64,000 bases of DNA, taken from the NCBI RefSeq assembly GCF_023546765.1, contig NZ_CP097484.1, forward strand, positions 499,501 through 563,500, in the 5' to 3' direction. The notes under the pieces were generated by a model. That model saw only the letters and a program-made list of their open reading frames with translations, searched no databases and was not told the origin of the DNA. Source of the stretch: Methylobacterium tardum. Its GTDB lineage: Bacteria; Pseudomonadota; Alphaproteobacteria; Rhizobiales; Beijerinckiaceae. The first letter of the stretch is position 1, and every line of letters begins with the position of its first letter. The position numbers and the translations under genes were made by a program. Positions 17,662 to 26,528 of this stretch are shown piece after piece.

Positions 17662-18852
17662 GTGACGTCAGCCCTTCTGCCGACCTACGTCCGCGCGCCG
17701 CTCGCCTTCGAGCGCGGCGAGGGCGCCTGGCTCGTGACGGAGGGCGGCGAGCGATATCTCGACTTCGGTGCCGGTATCGCGGTCAACGGACTCGGCCATG
17801 CCCATCCGCACTTGGTCAACGCCCTGACCGAGCAGGCGGCCAAGATCTGGCACACCTCGAACCTGTTCCAGATTCCCGGCGGCGAGCGCCTCGGGCAGCG
17901 CCTGGTCGACGCGACCTTCGCGGACGTGGTGTTCTTCTGCAACTCGGGGGCCGAGGCGAACGAGGCGGCGATCAAGATCGCCCGGAAGTATCACGCCGCC
18001 GGCGGCCAGCCCGAGCGGTTCCGGATCGTTACCTTCGCGGGCGCTTTCCACGGGCGCACGCTGGCGACTCTCGCGGCCGGCGGCCAGCAGAAATACATCG
18101 AGGGCTTCGGGCCCAAGGTGGAGGGTTTTGATCAGGTCCCGGCCGGCGACTGGGCGGCGCTCGAGGCGGTGATCGGCCCCGAGACGGCCGCGCTGATGAT
18201 CGAGCCGATCCAGGGCGAGGGCGGCGTGCGGGAGATCCCCCATGCGGATCTGCGCCGGCTGCGCGAGATCTGCGACGCCAACGGTCTCCTGCTGATCATG
18301 GACGAGGTCCAGACCGGCGTCGGCCGCACCGGGCGTCTGTTCGCCCACGAATGGTCCGGCATCACCCCGGACATCATGAGCGTCGCGAAGGGAATCGGCG
18401 GCGGCTTCCCCCTCGGCGCCTGCCTCGCGACCCGAGAGGCGGCCCGCGGCATGACTGCCGGCACGCACGGCACCACCTTCGGCGGCAACCCGCTCGCCAT
18501 GGCGGTGGGCAACGCCGTGCTCGACGTCGTCTTGGAAGAGGGCTTCCTGGAGCGCGTCGCCCGATCTGGCCTCATCCTCAAGCAGAAGCTCGCCGCCCTG
18601 CGCGACCGGCACCCCCACGTCTTCGAGGAGATCCGCGGCGAGGGGCTGATGCTCGGGCTCAAGCTCGGCGTGCCGAACACCGATTTCGCCGCCGCGGCCC
18701 GGGACGCGCATCTCCTGGTGATCCCAGCGGGCGACAACATCGTCCGCCTCCTGCCGCCGCTCACCATCGGCGACGCCGAGATCGATGAGGCCGTCCGGCG
18801 CCTCGACGCGGCGGCGTCCGGCTTCGAGGCCGTGCGCGGAGCCGCCGAGTAA
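17662..18852 (+). CDS. argD: Acetylornithine aminotransferase
   Basis: PLP enzyme of arginine synthesis that makes N-acetylornithine from N-acetylglutamate semialdehyde (often also acting in lysine synthesis). Class-III aminotransferase motifs are clear: [49 protein letters not shown], the PLP-binding region [13 protein letters not shown] and the Schiff-base Lys in [14 protein letters not shown]. The GTG at 17662 (VTSALLPTY) gives 396 residues and the usual N-terminus; ATG 17653 or TTG 17608 would extend it. argF follows, forming the common argD-argF(-hslO) cluster of alphaproteobacteria. Confidence 0.93.
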   Translation: MTSALLPTYVRAPLAFERGEGAWLVTEGGERYLDFGAGIAVNGLGHAHPHLVNALTEQAAKIWHTSNLFQIPGGERLGQRLVDATFADVVFFCNSGAEANEAAIKIARKYHAAGGQPERFRIVTFAGAFHGRTLATLAAGGQQKYIEGFGPKVEGFDQVPAGDWAALEAVIGPETAALMIEPIQGEGGVREIPHADLRRLREICDANGLLLIMDEVQTGVGRTGRLFAHEWSGITPDIMSVAKGIGGGFPLGACLATREAARGMTAGTHGTTFGGNPLAMAVGNAVLDVVLEEGFLERVARSGLILKQKLAALRDRHPHVFEEIRGEGLMLGLKLGVPNTDFAAAARDAHLLVIPAGDNIVRLLPPLTIGDAEIDEAVRRLDAAASGFEAVRGAAE

Positions 18853-19019
18853 GGTCAGAGACCGGATTTCAGAACACCGTCCCCGCGCCGCGGGGGGCGG
18901 CTCGAAGCGTTTCCGGGCGCGCGCGATCCCGCCGCGCCGGACGGAGACGCCCCTGCAAGGAGGTAGAGTGCGGTTCATGATCAGGTGATCGTTGAGCAGA
19001 CTCTAGGTAACGTGACGCG

Positions 19020-20000
19020 ATGAAAGCCCAGATTGACGGCCGGGCCCAGGCCCCGGCCCCGCACCTGAACGGTGCCGGCCCTCGCCATTTCCTCGACCTC
19101 AAGGATTTCTCCGGTGCGGAGCTGCGCCGGGTCCTCGATGCCAGCGCCGCCATCAAGGCGCGCCGCCGCAAGGGCGAACTCGCGACCGAGCGGCCGCTCA
19201 CGGGCAAGACCCTGGCGATGGTGTTCGACCGCCCCTCGACCCGCACCCGCGTCTCGTTCGACGTGGCGATGCGCGAACTCGGCGGCGAGACCCTGATGCT
19301 CACCGGCTCCGAGATGCAGCTCGGCCGCGGCGAGACGATCGGCGATACCGCGCAGGTTCTGTCCCGCTTCGCCGACGCGATCATGATCCGCATCCTCGAC
19401 CACGGTCAGATGCTGGAACTCGCCGAGTACGCCACGGTGCCGGTGATCAATGCGCTGACCAAGGTCTCGCATCCGTGCCAGATCATGGCGGACGTGCTGA
19501 CCTTCGAGGAGCATCGCGGGCCGATCAAGGGCCGGACCGTGGCGTGGTCGGGCGATTCCAACAACGTGCTGGCCAGCTGGGTCCACGCGGCGGCGCGGCT
19601 CGACTTCACGCTCAACGTGGCGAGTCCCCCCGAACTCGCGCCGCCGCCCGCGCTGCTCGCCTGGGCCAAGCAGGAGGGCGCCGACCTCAACGTCACCACG
19701 GACGCCTTCGCGGCCGTGGACGGCGCCGATGCGGTGGTCACGGATTGCTGGGTGTCCATGGGCGACGACGACGAGGCCCACCGCCACAACCTGCTGAGCC
19801 CCTATCAGGTCAACGCCAAGCTGATGGCCGCGGCCAACCGGGACGCGATCTTCATGCATTGCCTGCCGGCCCATCGCGGCGAGGAGGTGACGGCGGAGGT
19901 CATGGACGGCCCGAGCTCGGTCGTGTTCGACGAGGCCGAGAATCGTCTGCACGCGCAGAAGGGGATCCTGGCCTGGTGCCTGGGCGCGGGCGGCCTCTGA
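19020..20000 (+). CDS. argF: Ornithine carbamoyltransferase
   Basis: Makes citrulline from ornithine and carbamoyl phosphate in arginine synthesis; a cytosolic trimer. The carbamoyl-phosphate site [20 protein letters not shown], the loop [16 protein letters not shown], the [11 protein letters not shown] element and the ornithine-site motif [12 protein letters not shown] are all present. Length 326 is slightly long, with about 15 extra N-terminal residues before HFLDLKDF. It follows argD after about 167 bases, so it may have its own promoter; hslO follows. Confidence 0.95.
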   Translation: MKAQIDGRAQAPAPHLNGAGPRHFLDLKDFSGAELRRVLDASAAIKARRRKGELATERPLTGKTLAMVFDRPSTRTRVSFDVAMRELGGETLMLTGSEMQLGRGETIGDTAQVLSRFADAIMIRILDHGQMLELAEYATVPVINALTKVSHPCQIMADVLTFEEHRGPIKGRTVAWSGDSNNVLASWVHAAARLDFTLNVASPPELAPPPALLAWAKQEGADLNVTTDAFAAVDGADAVVTDCWVSMGDDDEAHRHNLLSPYQVNAKLMAAANRDAIFMHCLPAHRGEEVTAEVMDGPSSVVFDEAENRLHAQKGILAWCLGAGGL

Positions 20001-20029
20001 TCCGAGCGGCTCGCCCGGTCTCGCGCTGG

Positions 20030-20045
20030 TGGGGCCGGCGCCCCA
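20030..20045 (+). terminator. Weak hairpin after argF
   Basis: TGGGGC and GCCCCA form a six-base stem around a CGGC loop, followed by TATA rather than a T run. It could end argF transcription, but the hairpin is short. Confidence 0.25.
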
Positions 20046-20144
20046 TATAGGCGTCAGCGGGCGGCACACGCCGCCCGCCTCCCCATCACGGCTGCCGACA
20101 GGCGGTCATCCCGGCGACGGATGTGGCGTGCTGCGCCGTCCTTC

Positions 20145-20219
20145 CCGCACGGGCCGGGCGGGGTGAGGGATTCGGTCGCTCCGCCAGGGACATCGCCTCA
20201 CCCCGCCCGGCCCGTGCGG
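20145..20219. repeat. Long perfect inverted repeat between argF and hslO
   Basis: Arms at 20145-20167 and 20197-20219 are exact reverse complements over 23 bases (CCGCACGGGCCGGGCGGGGT plus GAG), separated by 29 bases. The RNA hairpin would be extremely stable. It may be a terminator without T tract, an attenuator or a palindromic repeat element; no second copy was seen in the window. Confidence 0.7.
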
Positions 20220-20303
20220 AGAACGAGGCCGCGCCCTGTCGGGACGGCCGCCTGATCCGGGAGCAGGGCGCCGCGGGCGCCGGACGCATCGATCGGAGAG
20301 GGT

Positions 20304-21329
20304 ATGACCTCAGAAACGCAATCTCAGCCGCAGCACCAGACCGCCGGCAATGGCCACGCGGGCGAGGACGACGCCGTGCTGCCCTTCGCCGTGGAGGCTC
20401 TGGACGTGCGCGGGCGCGTGGTCCGGCTCGGCGATTCCGTGGACACGATCCTGCGCCGCCACGGCTATCCGGACCCGGTCGCCCGGCTGCTCGGCGAGGC
20501 GGCGGCGCTCACGGTGCTGCTCGGCTCCTCCCTCAAGTTTGAGGGCCGGTTCCAGCTCCAGACCAAGACCGACGGCCCGGTCGCGATGATCGTGGTCGAT
20601 TTCGAGGCGCCCGACCGCCTGCGCGCCACCGCCCGGTTCGATGCGGAGCGCGTCGCGGCCCTGGGTTCCGGCCCGCTCAAAGATTCCGAGCTGATCGGCA
20701 CGGGTCACCTCGCCATGACCATCGACCAGGGCACGGCCGCCAGCCGTTACCAGGGCGTGGTCGCCCTGGAAGGTCAGAGCCTGGAGGAGGCCGCCCACCA
20801 GTATTTCCGCCAGTCGGAGCAGATCCCCACGGAGGTGCGCCTCGCCGTGGCGGAGGCCGTGGACGAGATTGCGGGCCGCTGGCGGGCCGGCGGGCTGCTC
20901 GTGCAGTTCCTGCCGCAATCGGTCGACCGCGCCCGGCTCGCCGATCTGCCGCCGGGCGACATCCCGGAGGGGCACGCGCATCTCTCCGGCGCTGCGCCCG
21001 AGGACGATGCCTGGGTCGAGGCGCGCTCCCTGGTCGCCACGATCGAGGATCACGAGCTCGCCGACCCCAATGTCTCAAGCGAGCGCCTGCTCTACAGGCT
21101 GTTCCACGAGCGCGGGGTGCGGGTCTTCGAGCGTCAGCCCGTGCACGAGACCTGCCGCTGCTCCCGAGAGCGGGTGATGGGTATGATCCGTTCGTTCTCG
21201 CCGCAGGAGCGGCACGACATGGTGGCGGATGACGGGCGGATCGTCATCACCTGCGAATTCTGCTCTCGTCGATACGACCTCGATCCGCAGGAGGTCGAGG
21301 CCGAGATCGCCGAGCAGCCTAAGCAGTAG
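20304..21329 (+). CDS. hslO: Hsp33-type redox-regulated chaperone
   Basis: Cytosolic holdase activated by oxidation. The fold begins around DVRGRVVRLGDSVDTILRRH and includes PVARLLGEAAALTVLLGSSL. The C-terminal zinc switch keeps four cysteines as CRCSRER (C-x-C) and CEFCSRR (C-x-x-C), which bind Zn when reduced. The 341-residue length is a little longer than the E. coli protein because of an N-terminal acidic extension. GGAGAGGGT precedes the ATG. It follows argF, with the long inverted repeat between them. Confidence 0.92.
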   Translation: MTSETQSQPQHQTAGNGHAGEDDAVLPFAVEALDVRGRVVRLGDSVDTILRRHGYPDPVARLLGEAAALTVLLGSSLKFEGRFQLQTKTDGPVAMIVVDFEAPDRLRATARFDAERVAALGSGPLKDSELIGTGHLAMTIDQGTAASRYQGVVALEGQSLEEAAHQYFRQSEQIPTEVRLAVAEAVDEIAGRWRAGGLLVQFLPQSVDRARLADLPPGDIPEGHAHLSGAAPEDDAWVEARSLVATIEDHELADPNVSSERLLYRLFHERGVRVFERQPVHETCRCSRERVMGMIRSFSPQERHDMVADDGRIVITCEFCSRRYDLDPQEVEAEIAEQPKQ

Positions 21330-21500
21330 AGACCGAACTGAGACTGAGGGCGCGAGGCTATCACCCAGCGCTTACGGCCAAGCTTCGTCCGCGTAACGCG
21401 TTGATACCCGTATTCGTTGCGTGAATTTTTAAGGAGCCAGACCCGAACCGTTTCCGGACCTTCGACGTTGCGTGGCAGATTCAACATCGGAGGAATTCCC

Positions 21501-22736
21501 ATGCGGAAATTGTCCATCGGTCTGGCCGCGCTGCTGATCAGCACCTCGGCCTATGCGCAACAGGGCGGCGCCGGCGCTGGCGCCGGGATGAGCGGCCGCG
21601 GCGGCCAGGGCGGAGCCGAGTCCGGCATGAAGGCCGGCGGCGGTGACCGCGGCGGCTTGCAGGGAGGCAGCCAGGCCGGATCCGATCGGGGCGGCGCCGA
21701 TACGGGCCGCTCCGCTCAGGGCCGGGACGCGGGTGGCGAGGGCCGGATGGCCCAGGACCGCGGTCGCGCCGGTGCCGAGCGCGGGGATCGCGACGGCGCC
21801 CGCGCCGAGCGCAACGATCGGGGTGACCGCAACGGTGATCGTGCGGAGCGCGGCGACCGCAACGGCGCACGGGCGGAGCGCAACGAGCGCGGCGATCATC
21901 GCGACGGCCGTGCCGACTTCCGCGGCCGGACCGACGTGAGCAGCCGGACCGACGTGCGTTCGAACCGGGTCGAGGGCGGATACCGCCGCGAGGGCCGCTA
22001 CGTGTTCATCGGCGGCCGCCGGGTCGTGTACGGCTCGCCGGAATATCGCCGCCTGATCGTCACCGAGAACCGCGGCCCGCGCGAGCGCTACGTCGTCATC
22101 CGCGGCCAGCGCGTCCTCTACGGCTCGCCGGAGTACAAGCGCCTCGTCAGCGTCCGCGAGAGCGGCCCGCGCGAGCGCTACGTGGTCGTGCGCGGCCACC
22201 GGGTCCTGTACGGCTCGCCTGAGTATCGTCGCCTCGTCTCAGTGCAGGAGGACCGCTTCGTCACGATCCGCGGTCACCGCGTGCGCTACGGCTCCGACGA
22301 GTACCGGCGCCTGAGCGGCGGCGGCACCGTCAGCGCCAGCTTCCGCTCCGAGCAGCGCGCCGGCGCGCGCTTCGACAAGCACGGCGAGCGGGACGGCATC
22401 CGCAACGCCTCGCGCAACGAGGGCCGGAATGACGGTCGCAACGAGGGCCGCATGGACCGCGGCCAGGATCGCGGGATGGACCGCACGGCCGGCCAGGACC
22501 GCAAGAACGACGGCATGCGCAACAGCGACATGCGCGGCGGCCAGCAGCAGGACGGCATCCGCAACGCCTCGGATCGCGGCGGTCAGCAGGGTGGCATGAA
22601 GGCTGGCGGCACCGAGGGCGGCCGGACGGGCGGCGCCGAGCGTGGCGGCATGAGCGGCGGCAGCATGGGCGGCGCCCAGGGCGCGGGCCGCTCGGGCGGC
22701 CAGTCCGGTGGCCAGACGGGTGCCGGCCGCAACTGA
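21501..22736 (+). CDS. Secreted glycine/arginine-rich protein with four-fold repeat
   Basis: 411 residues of unknown function. GGAGGAATTCCC before the ATG is a strong ribosome-binding site, and MRKLSIGLAALLISTSAYA is a clear Sec signal peptide. Residues 22-160 are low-complexity, rich in G, R, D, N and E. Four copies of a unit close to RYVVIRGxRVLYGSPEYRRL follow (bases about 21993-22313), then another G/R/M/Q-rich tail to the C-terminus. The protein is likely periplasmic or extracellular and largely disordered apart from the repeats. It stands alone, flanked by intergenic repeats. I do not recognise the family. Confidence 0.85.
   Translation: MRKLSIGLAALLISTSAYAQQGGAGAGAGMSGRGGQGGAESGMKAGGGDRGGLQGGSQAGSDRGGADTGRSAQGRDAGGEGRMAQDRGRAGAERGDRDGARAERNDRGDRNGDRAERGDRNGARAERNERGDHRDGRADFRGRTDVSSRTDVRSNRVEGGYRREGRYVFIGGRRVVYGSPEYRRLIVTENRGPRERYVVIRGQRVLYGSPEYKRLVSVRESGPRERYVVVRGHRVLYGSPEYRRLVSVQEDRFVTIRGHRVRYGSDEYRRLSGGGTVSASFRSEQRAGARFDKHGERDGIRNASRNEGRNDGRNEGRMDRGQDRGMDRTAGQDRKNDGMRNSDMRGGQQQDGIRNASDRGGQQGGMKAGGTEGGRTGGAERGGMSGGSMGGAQGAGRSGGQSGGQTGAGRN
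21993..22313 (+). repeat. Four tandem coding repeats (RYV-x-I-RG-x-RV-x-YGSPEY)
   Basis: Units begin near 21993, 22079, 22168 and 22250, a period of about 26-29 codons. Units 2 and 3 are nearly identical at the DNA level; unit 4 has YGSDEY in place of YGSPEY and a shorter linker. They lie inside the secreted protein. Confidence 0.8.
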
Positions 22737-22806
22737 GGCGGACCGGACAAGATGGCGGGGAGGGGCCTCGGCGGCCCTTCCCGACAGCCCTGCGCAGCGG
22801 CGGGAA

Positions 22807-22842
22807 TCATCCCGAGTGCCGCTGCGCGGCTCCGGGATGACG
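22807..22842. repeat. REP-like palindrome (TCATCCCG ... CGGGATGA)
   Basis: TCATCCCGAG and CTCCGGGATGA flank a GC-rich loop; the ends match the family seen at 9844 and 37020. It lies in the 278-base gap between the secreted protein gene and the next gene; nothing else was identified in that gap. Confidence 0.5.
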
Positions 22843-23014
22843 GCCCGGATACACCGATGGACCGGGATTTACGGGTTGCTCACCGCCCGGACCTCACATG
22901 CGGCCTGTCGACCAATAAGAGTCCGACCTCGACGCATCGGCCCGGAATCTTTATCCGGCTCCGCGCGGCACCGGCGCGGTAGACCGCCTCCGAACCGGCC
23001 GCTCGGGCGTCACG

Positions 23015-24262
23015 ATGAGCCAGCTCTCCTCCGAGATCCTCCTTGTTCCGCGGGGCGAAGCCGGCCATTTCCTGCCGGCGGCGCTCGGCTGGATGGGGAA
23101 GCGCACCACCGTCACGCACCATCCGGGCGAGGCGAACCATGTGCTGTGCCTGCCGGTCCTCGACTTCGTCCGCCTGGGTTTCCCGGACGCGAACGGACGG
23201 CTGGACCTGCTGCAGCCGGGTGACGCCGAGAACCTGCGGGCTGGACGGGCGGCGCTCCTCCTCGACCTGTCGAACGAGGGGCCGGGACTCCACGCCCCGA
23301 CCTTCGAGGCGCTGCATCGCAACCTCGACGGGCTCGGGATCCCCCGCGACCGGGTCATCCTCGTCTCGCAGAACAGGATGCTGCGCCTGGATTACGAGCG
23401 GCTCTACGGGGAGGGCCTGCGCTTCTGGACCTTCGAGTTCTTCCCGCTGCAGGTCGCCCTCTGGCTCGACGCGGAAGCGGGCCCGCGGCTGTTCCCGCAG
23501 CATCCGCTCGACCGCACCGGATACGCGCCCTTCGCACGGGATTTCGGGCCCGCGCGCTTTCTCTGCCAGAACGCGGCCCTGCGTTGGCACCGGGTCCTGC
23601 TGTACCGCTGGTTCCAGCTCAACGGCATGGATCGGCACGGGCTGATCTCGTTCCACGGCATCGGGGCGGACAACCCGAAGGCCGGCGGCATCAACGTCTT
23701 CCACGCCCCGCCGGAGATCGAGGCCGCCTTCGCTCCTCTGCTCGCCGATGTCGGCGACTGGATCCCCCGGCAGGCCCGGCGGATCGATCCGCCCGCCGCG
23801 GGTACCGACATGGTGATGACCCTGGATACCCGCGCCTACGCGGATTGCGACCTCACCATCATCTCCGAGACCGACTTCTTCGAGGGCGGGGTCGAGCGCG
23901 TCACGGAGAAGTCCCTCAAGGCCGCCGCGACCGGGCTGCCCTTCGTGATGGTCGGCGCGCCCCGGGCCGTCGCGCGGCTGTCGGAACTGGGCTTCCACAC
24001 CTTCGGCAGCCTGATCGATCATGACTACGATCCGGTCACCGAACCGGCCGAGCGGCTGCCGCGGGTGTTCCGATCGATCGAGCGGGCGTGGGCCGACTGC
24101 AGGAGCGACCGCGCTGCACGGCACCGCCGGGCACGGGAGCAGGCCGAGGCGAACGTCGCGCACGCTCGGCACGGTCTGCTGCCGCAGCTCGACCGGGTGA
24201 TGGTGGCACCGCTGCTCGAGCGGCTGGTCCGGTTCACGGAGACGGGCGCACTGGTTCACTGA
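23015..24262 (+). CDS. Protein of unknown function, possible glycosyltransferase-like
   Basis: 415 residues without signal peptide or membrane segment. The C-terminal half carries DCDLTIISETDFFEGG, VTEKSLKAAATGLPFVMVGA and LGFHTFGSLIDHDYD, in that order. That order (stored-image 'SEK-x-K-x-x-G-x-PF-V-G' followed by 'LGF-x-TFG-x-x-D-x-x-YD') recalls C-terminal regions of exostosin-like and viral putative glycosyltransferases, so a transferase role is an inference from motif shape only. The ATG at 23015 lacks a strong ribosome-binding site. It has no operon partner; the neighbouring MocR gene is convergent. Confidence 0.6.
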   Translation: MSQLSSEILLVPRGEAGHFLPAALGWMGKRTTVTHHPGEANHVLCLPVLDFVRLGFPDANGRLDLLQPGDAENLRAGRAALLLDLSNEGPGLHAPTFEALHRNLDGLGIPRDRVILVSQNRMLRLDYERLYGEGLRFWTFEFFPLQVALWLDAEAGPRLFPQHPLDRTGYAPFARDFGPARFLCQNAALRWHRVLLYRWFQLNGMDRHGLISFHGIGADNPKAGGINVFHAPPEIEAAFAPLLADVGDWIPRQARRIDPPAAGTDMVMTLDTRAYADCDLTIISETDFFEGGVERVTEKSLKAAATGLPFVMVGAPRAVARLSELGFHTFGSLIDHDYDPVTEPAERLPRVFRSIERAWADCRSDRAARHRRAREQAEANVAHARHGLLPQLDRVMVAPLLERLVRFTETGALVH

Positions 24263-24318
24263 CGCCCCGTTCGGCTCCGGGCCTGTCGGGTCGTGACCGA
24301 CGCGCGACCTGCACCCGC

Positions 24319-25800
24319 TCAGCTCGCCAGCCGCAACGCCTCCGCCATCCGCCGCACGGCCGGTTCGATCGCGCGCTCCGGCACCGCGGCGTAACCCAGA
24401 AGCAGCCCCGGCTCTGGCGCGCCGGCATGGTAGGCCGACAGCGCCACCGCGGAGATCCCGGCCCGACCGAGCGCGGCGGCGGCGGCGTGATCGGCGAGGG
24501 ATGGCGTCCAGGCAGGTCCCGGCCGGGCGATGAGGTGCATGCCGCCCTCCATCGGAGCCACCGCGATCACGTCCGCCGCGTGGCGCCTTGCAGCCTCCAC
24601 CAGCGCGTCCTGACGCAGGGCATAGAGGCGGCGGGTCCGCCGCAGGTGACCGGCGAGATGGCCGTCCTCGATGAAGCGGGCCAGCGCCCACTGGCCGATT
24701 CCGGGCGGGGCCGGACCGGTTTCGGCGAGGGCTTGGTTGACCGGCGCCACGAGGCCGCGCGGCAGGACGAGGTAGCTCAGGCCCAGGGCGGGCAGCAGGA
24801 GCTTGGAGAAGCTGCCGACATAGATCACCCGCCCGCCGCGATCGAGGGCGCGCAGCGGTGCGAGCGGGCGCCCGGCATAGCGGTACGCCCCGTCGTAATC
24901 GTCCTCGACGATCCAGCCCGAGGCCGCATCCGCCCAGGCCAGGAGATCCAGCCGGTTCTCGAGGCTCATGGCGTAACCGAGGGGGTAATGCTGGGCCGGC
25001 GTGACCACGGCGAGCCGGGCGCCGGGCGCCGCGGCCGCCCCGCGGCTTGCCGAGAGGCCGCCCGGCCCGATCGGGATCGGCACAACGCGCAGGCCCGAGC
25101 CCGCCAGGGCCCGGGCGATTCCGGGGAAGCCCGGCTCCTCGACCCAAGCGGTCTCGCCCGGATCGAGCAGCAGCTCGGCCAGAAGGCGCAGGCTCTGACG
25201 GATGCCCGCCGTGACGATGACGTCGTCGGCCTCGCAGACGACGCCGCGGGCCTGGGCGAGGAAGGCGGCGATCGCCCCGCGTAGCGCCGCCGAGCCGCGC
25301 GGATCGGTCCGCTCGGCCGGACCGTGGCGCCACTCCGCCTGGAGCAGGCGGGCCCAGACCTCGTAGGGGAACGCGTCCAGAGCCGGACGGCCGAGGGCGA
25401 AGGCGTCGGGGACGCCCGGTCCCGCCATGTAGCGCTGCGACGGTGCACGGACGCGCTCGGCGCCGCGCCGCGACAGCGCCGGCGCCGGTCCGAGGGCCGT
25501 CCGAGCGACCGGCCTGGAATGCGGGACCGCATCGTCCGGCAGGATCGCGGCGACGCGCGTGGCCGAGCCGGGCCGCGCCGTCAGGTAGCCTTCCGCGGTG
25601 AGCTGCTCCAGGGCCAGCACCACGGTGCCGCGGGCGCAGCCGAGATCCGCCGCGAGGACCCGCGAGGCCGGCAGCCGGGCACCGCGCGGCAGGCGGCGGT
25701 CGAGGATGGCCGTTCGCAGGCCCTCGCGCAGCTGCACGTGCAGTGGCAGCGCCGCCGCCGGATCGAGGCTGACGGGCAGCGGAAGCGGCCCCCTGGGCAT
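24319..25800 (-). CDS. MocR/PdxR-type regulator (GntR HTH plus aminotransferase domain)
   Basis: 493 residues. The N-terminal GntR winged helix (about 18-85) shows LREGLRTAILDRRLPRGARL and ADLGCARGTVVLALEQL. The rest is a class-I aminotransferase fold: DDVIVTAGIRQSLRLLAELL, VTPAQHYPLGYAMS, the PLP-contacting DDYDGAYRY and the Schiff-base Lys in YVGSFSKLLLPALGLSY. Such proteins usually use PLP as effector and often control a divergent gene. Here the divergent paiB-GNAT pair starts 102 bases away, with CTGGTCC repeats between, so it probably regulates that pair. Confidence 0.9.
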   Translation of the reverse strand: MPRGPLPLPVSLDPAAALPLHVQLREGLRTAILDRRLPRGARLPASRVLAADLGCARGTVVLALEQLTAEGYLTARPGSATRVAAILPDDAVPHSRPVARTALGPAPALSRRGAERVRAPSQRYMAGPGVPDAFALGRPALDAFPYEVWARLLQAEWRHGPAERTDPRGSAALRGAIAAFLAQARGVVCEADDVIVTAGIRQSLRLLAELLLDPGETAWVEEPGFPGIARALAGSGLRVVPIPIGPGGLSASRGAAAAPGARLAVVTPAQHYPLGYAMSLENRLDLLAWADAASGWIVEDDYDGAYRYAGRPLAPLRALDRGGRVIYVGSFSKLLLPALGLSYLVLPRGLVAPVNQALAETGPAPPGIGQWALARFIEDGHLAGHLRRTRRLYALRQDALVEAARRHAADVIAVAPMEGGMHLIARPGPAWTPSLADHAAAAALGRAGISAVALSAYHAGAPEPGLLLGYAAVPERAIEPAVRRMAEALRLAS

Positions 25801-25808
25801 CGTGCAAA

Positions 25809-25851
25809 CTGGTCCAGCCGGGTTCAGAGAATTGGACCTTTCGCCTGGTCC
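25809..25851. promoter_or_regulatory. Candidate MocR operator (CTGGTCC repeats)
   Basis: CTGGTCC occurs as a direct repeat at 25809-25815 and 25845-25851, and TTGGACC at 25832-25838 is the inverted form between them. Direct repeats between a MocR gene and its divergent target are the known binding pattern of this regulator class. The site spans the gap between the MocR start and paiB. Confidence 0.5.
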
Positions 25852-25901
25852 GCCGCCGGGTCAAGCAGAGCTGTATCCACGTGCCAGACAGGACAGGGGC
25901 G

Positions 25902-26528
25902 ATGTACCAGCCGCCGCACTTCCGGGAGGACAGCCAAGCCGCCCAGCACGCGCTGATCCGCGCCCATCCGCTGGGCCTTCTGGTCACCGCCGGGCCGGGC
26001 GGTCTCATCGCCAATCCGATCCCCTTCCTCCTCGACGCGGTCGGAGAGCACGGCACGCTGCGAGCCCACCTCGCCCGCGCCAACCCGCAGGGGCGTGAGC
26101 TTGCCGCGGTGGAGGAGTGCTTGGTGGTGTTCCAGGGACCCCAGGGCTACGTCACGCCCAGCTGGTACGCGAGCAAGCGCGAGCACGGGCGCGTGGTGCC
26201 GACCTGGAACTACGCCACCGTCCATGCCTGGGGCCGACCCCGGGTGATCGAGGCGGCGGACTGGCTGCACCGACAGATCGCCGACCTCACCGCCCTGCGC
26301 GAGGCTCCGCGGGCGGCGCCCTGGGCCGTGTCGGACGCGCCCGAGCCGTTCGTCGCCGCGCAGGTCCGGGCGCTCGTCGGCGTCGAAATCCCGATCAGCC
26401 GCATCGAGGGGAAATGGAAGATGAGCCAGAACAGGTCCGAAGCGGACCGGCACGGCGTCATGGCCGGCTTCCAGGCGGAGGGCGAACCGGTTCTCGCCGG
26501 CCTGATCGCCGAGCGGAGCCCGGCATGA
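25902..26528 (+). CDS. PaiB-type FMN-binding protein
   Basis: 208 residues of the PaiB family, a split-barrel flavin fold first described in Bacillus as a negative regulator. It opens MYQPPHFREDSQAAQHALI, then LLVTAGPGGLIANPIPFLLD, and has the family stretch YVTPSWYASKREHGRVVPTW. The ATG at 25902 is preferred to a GTG at 25881. The stop overlaps the ATG of a GNAT gene (ATGA); in Bacillus the partner PaiA is also a GNAT acetyltransferase, so the pair resembles paiAB in reversed order. A divergent MocR protein probably controls it. Confidence 0.85.
   Translation: MYQPPHFREDSQAAQHALIRAHPLGLLVTAGPGGLIANPIPFLLDAVGEHGTLRAHLARANPQGRELAAVEECLVVFQGPQGYVTPSWYASKREHGRVVPTWNYATVHAWGRPRVIEAADWLHRQIADLTALREAPRAAPWAVSDAPEPFVAAQVRALVGVEIPISRIEGKWKMSQNRSEADRHGVMAGFQAEGEPVLAGLIAERSPA

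Noticed and set aside
22880..26083. 1067-codon minus-strand frame across the 23015 gene, MocR and paiB
   Set aside because: Low-complexity R/G/P/A product without motifs, in a frame opposing or shifted from clear genes. An antisense shadow.
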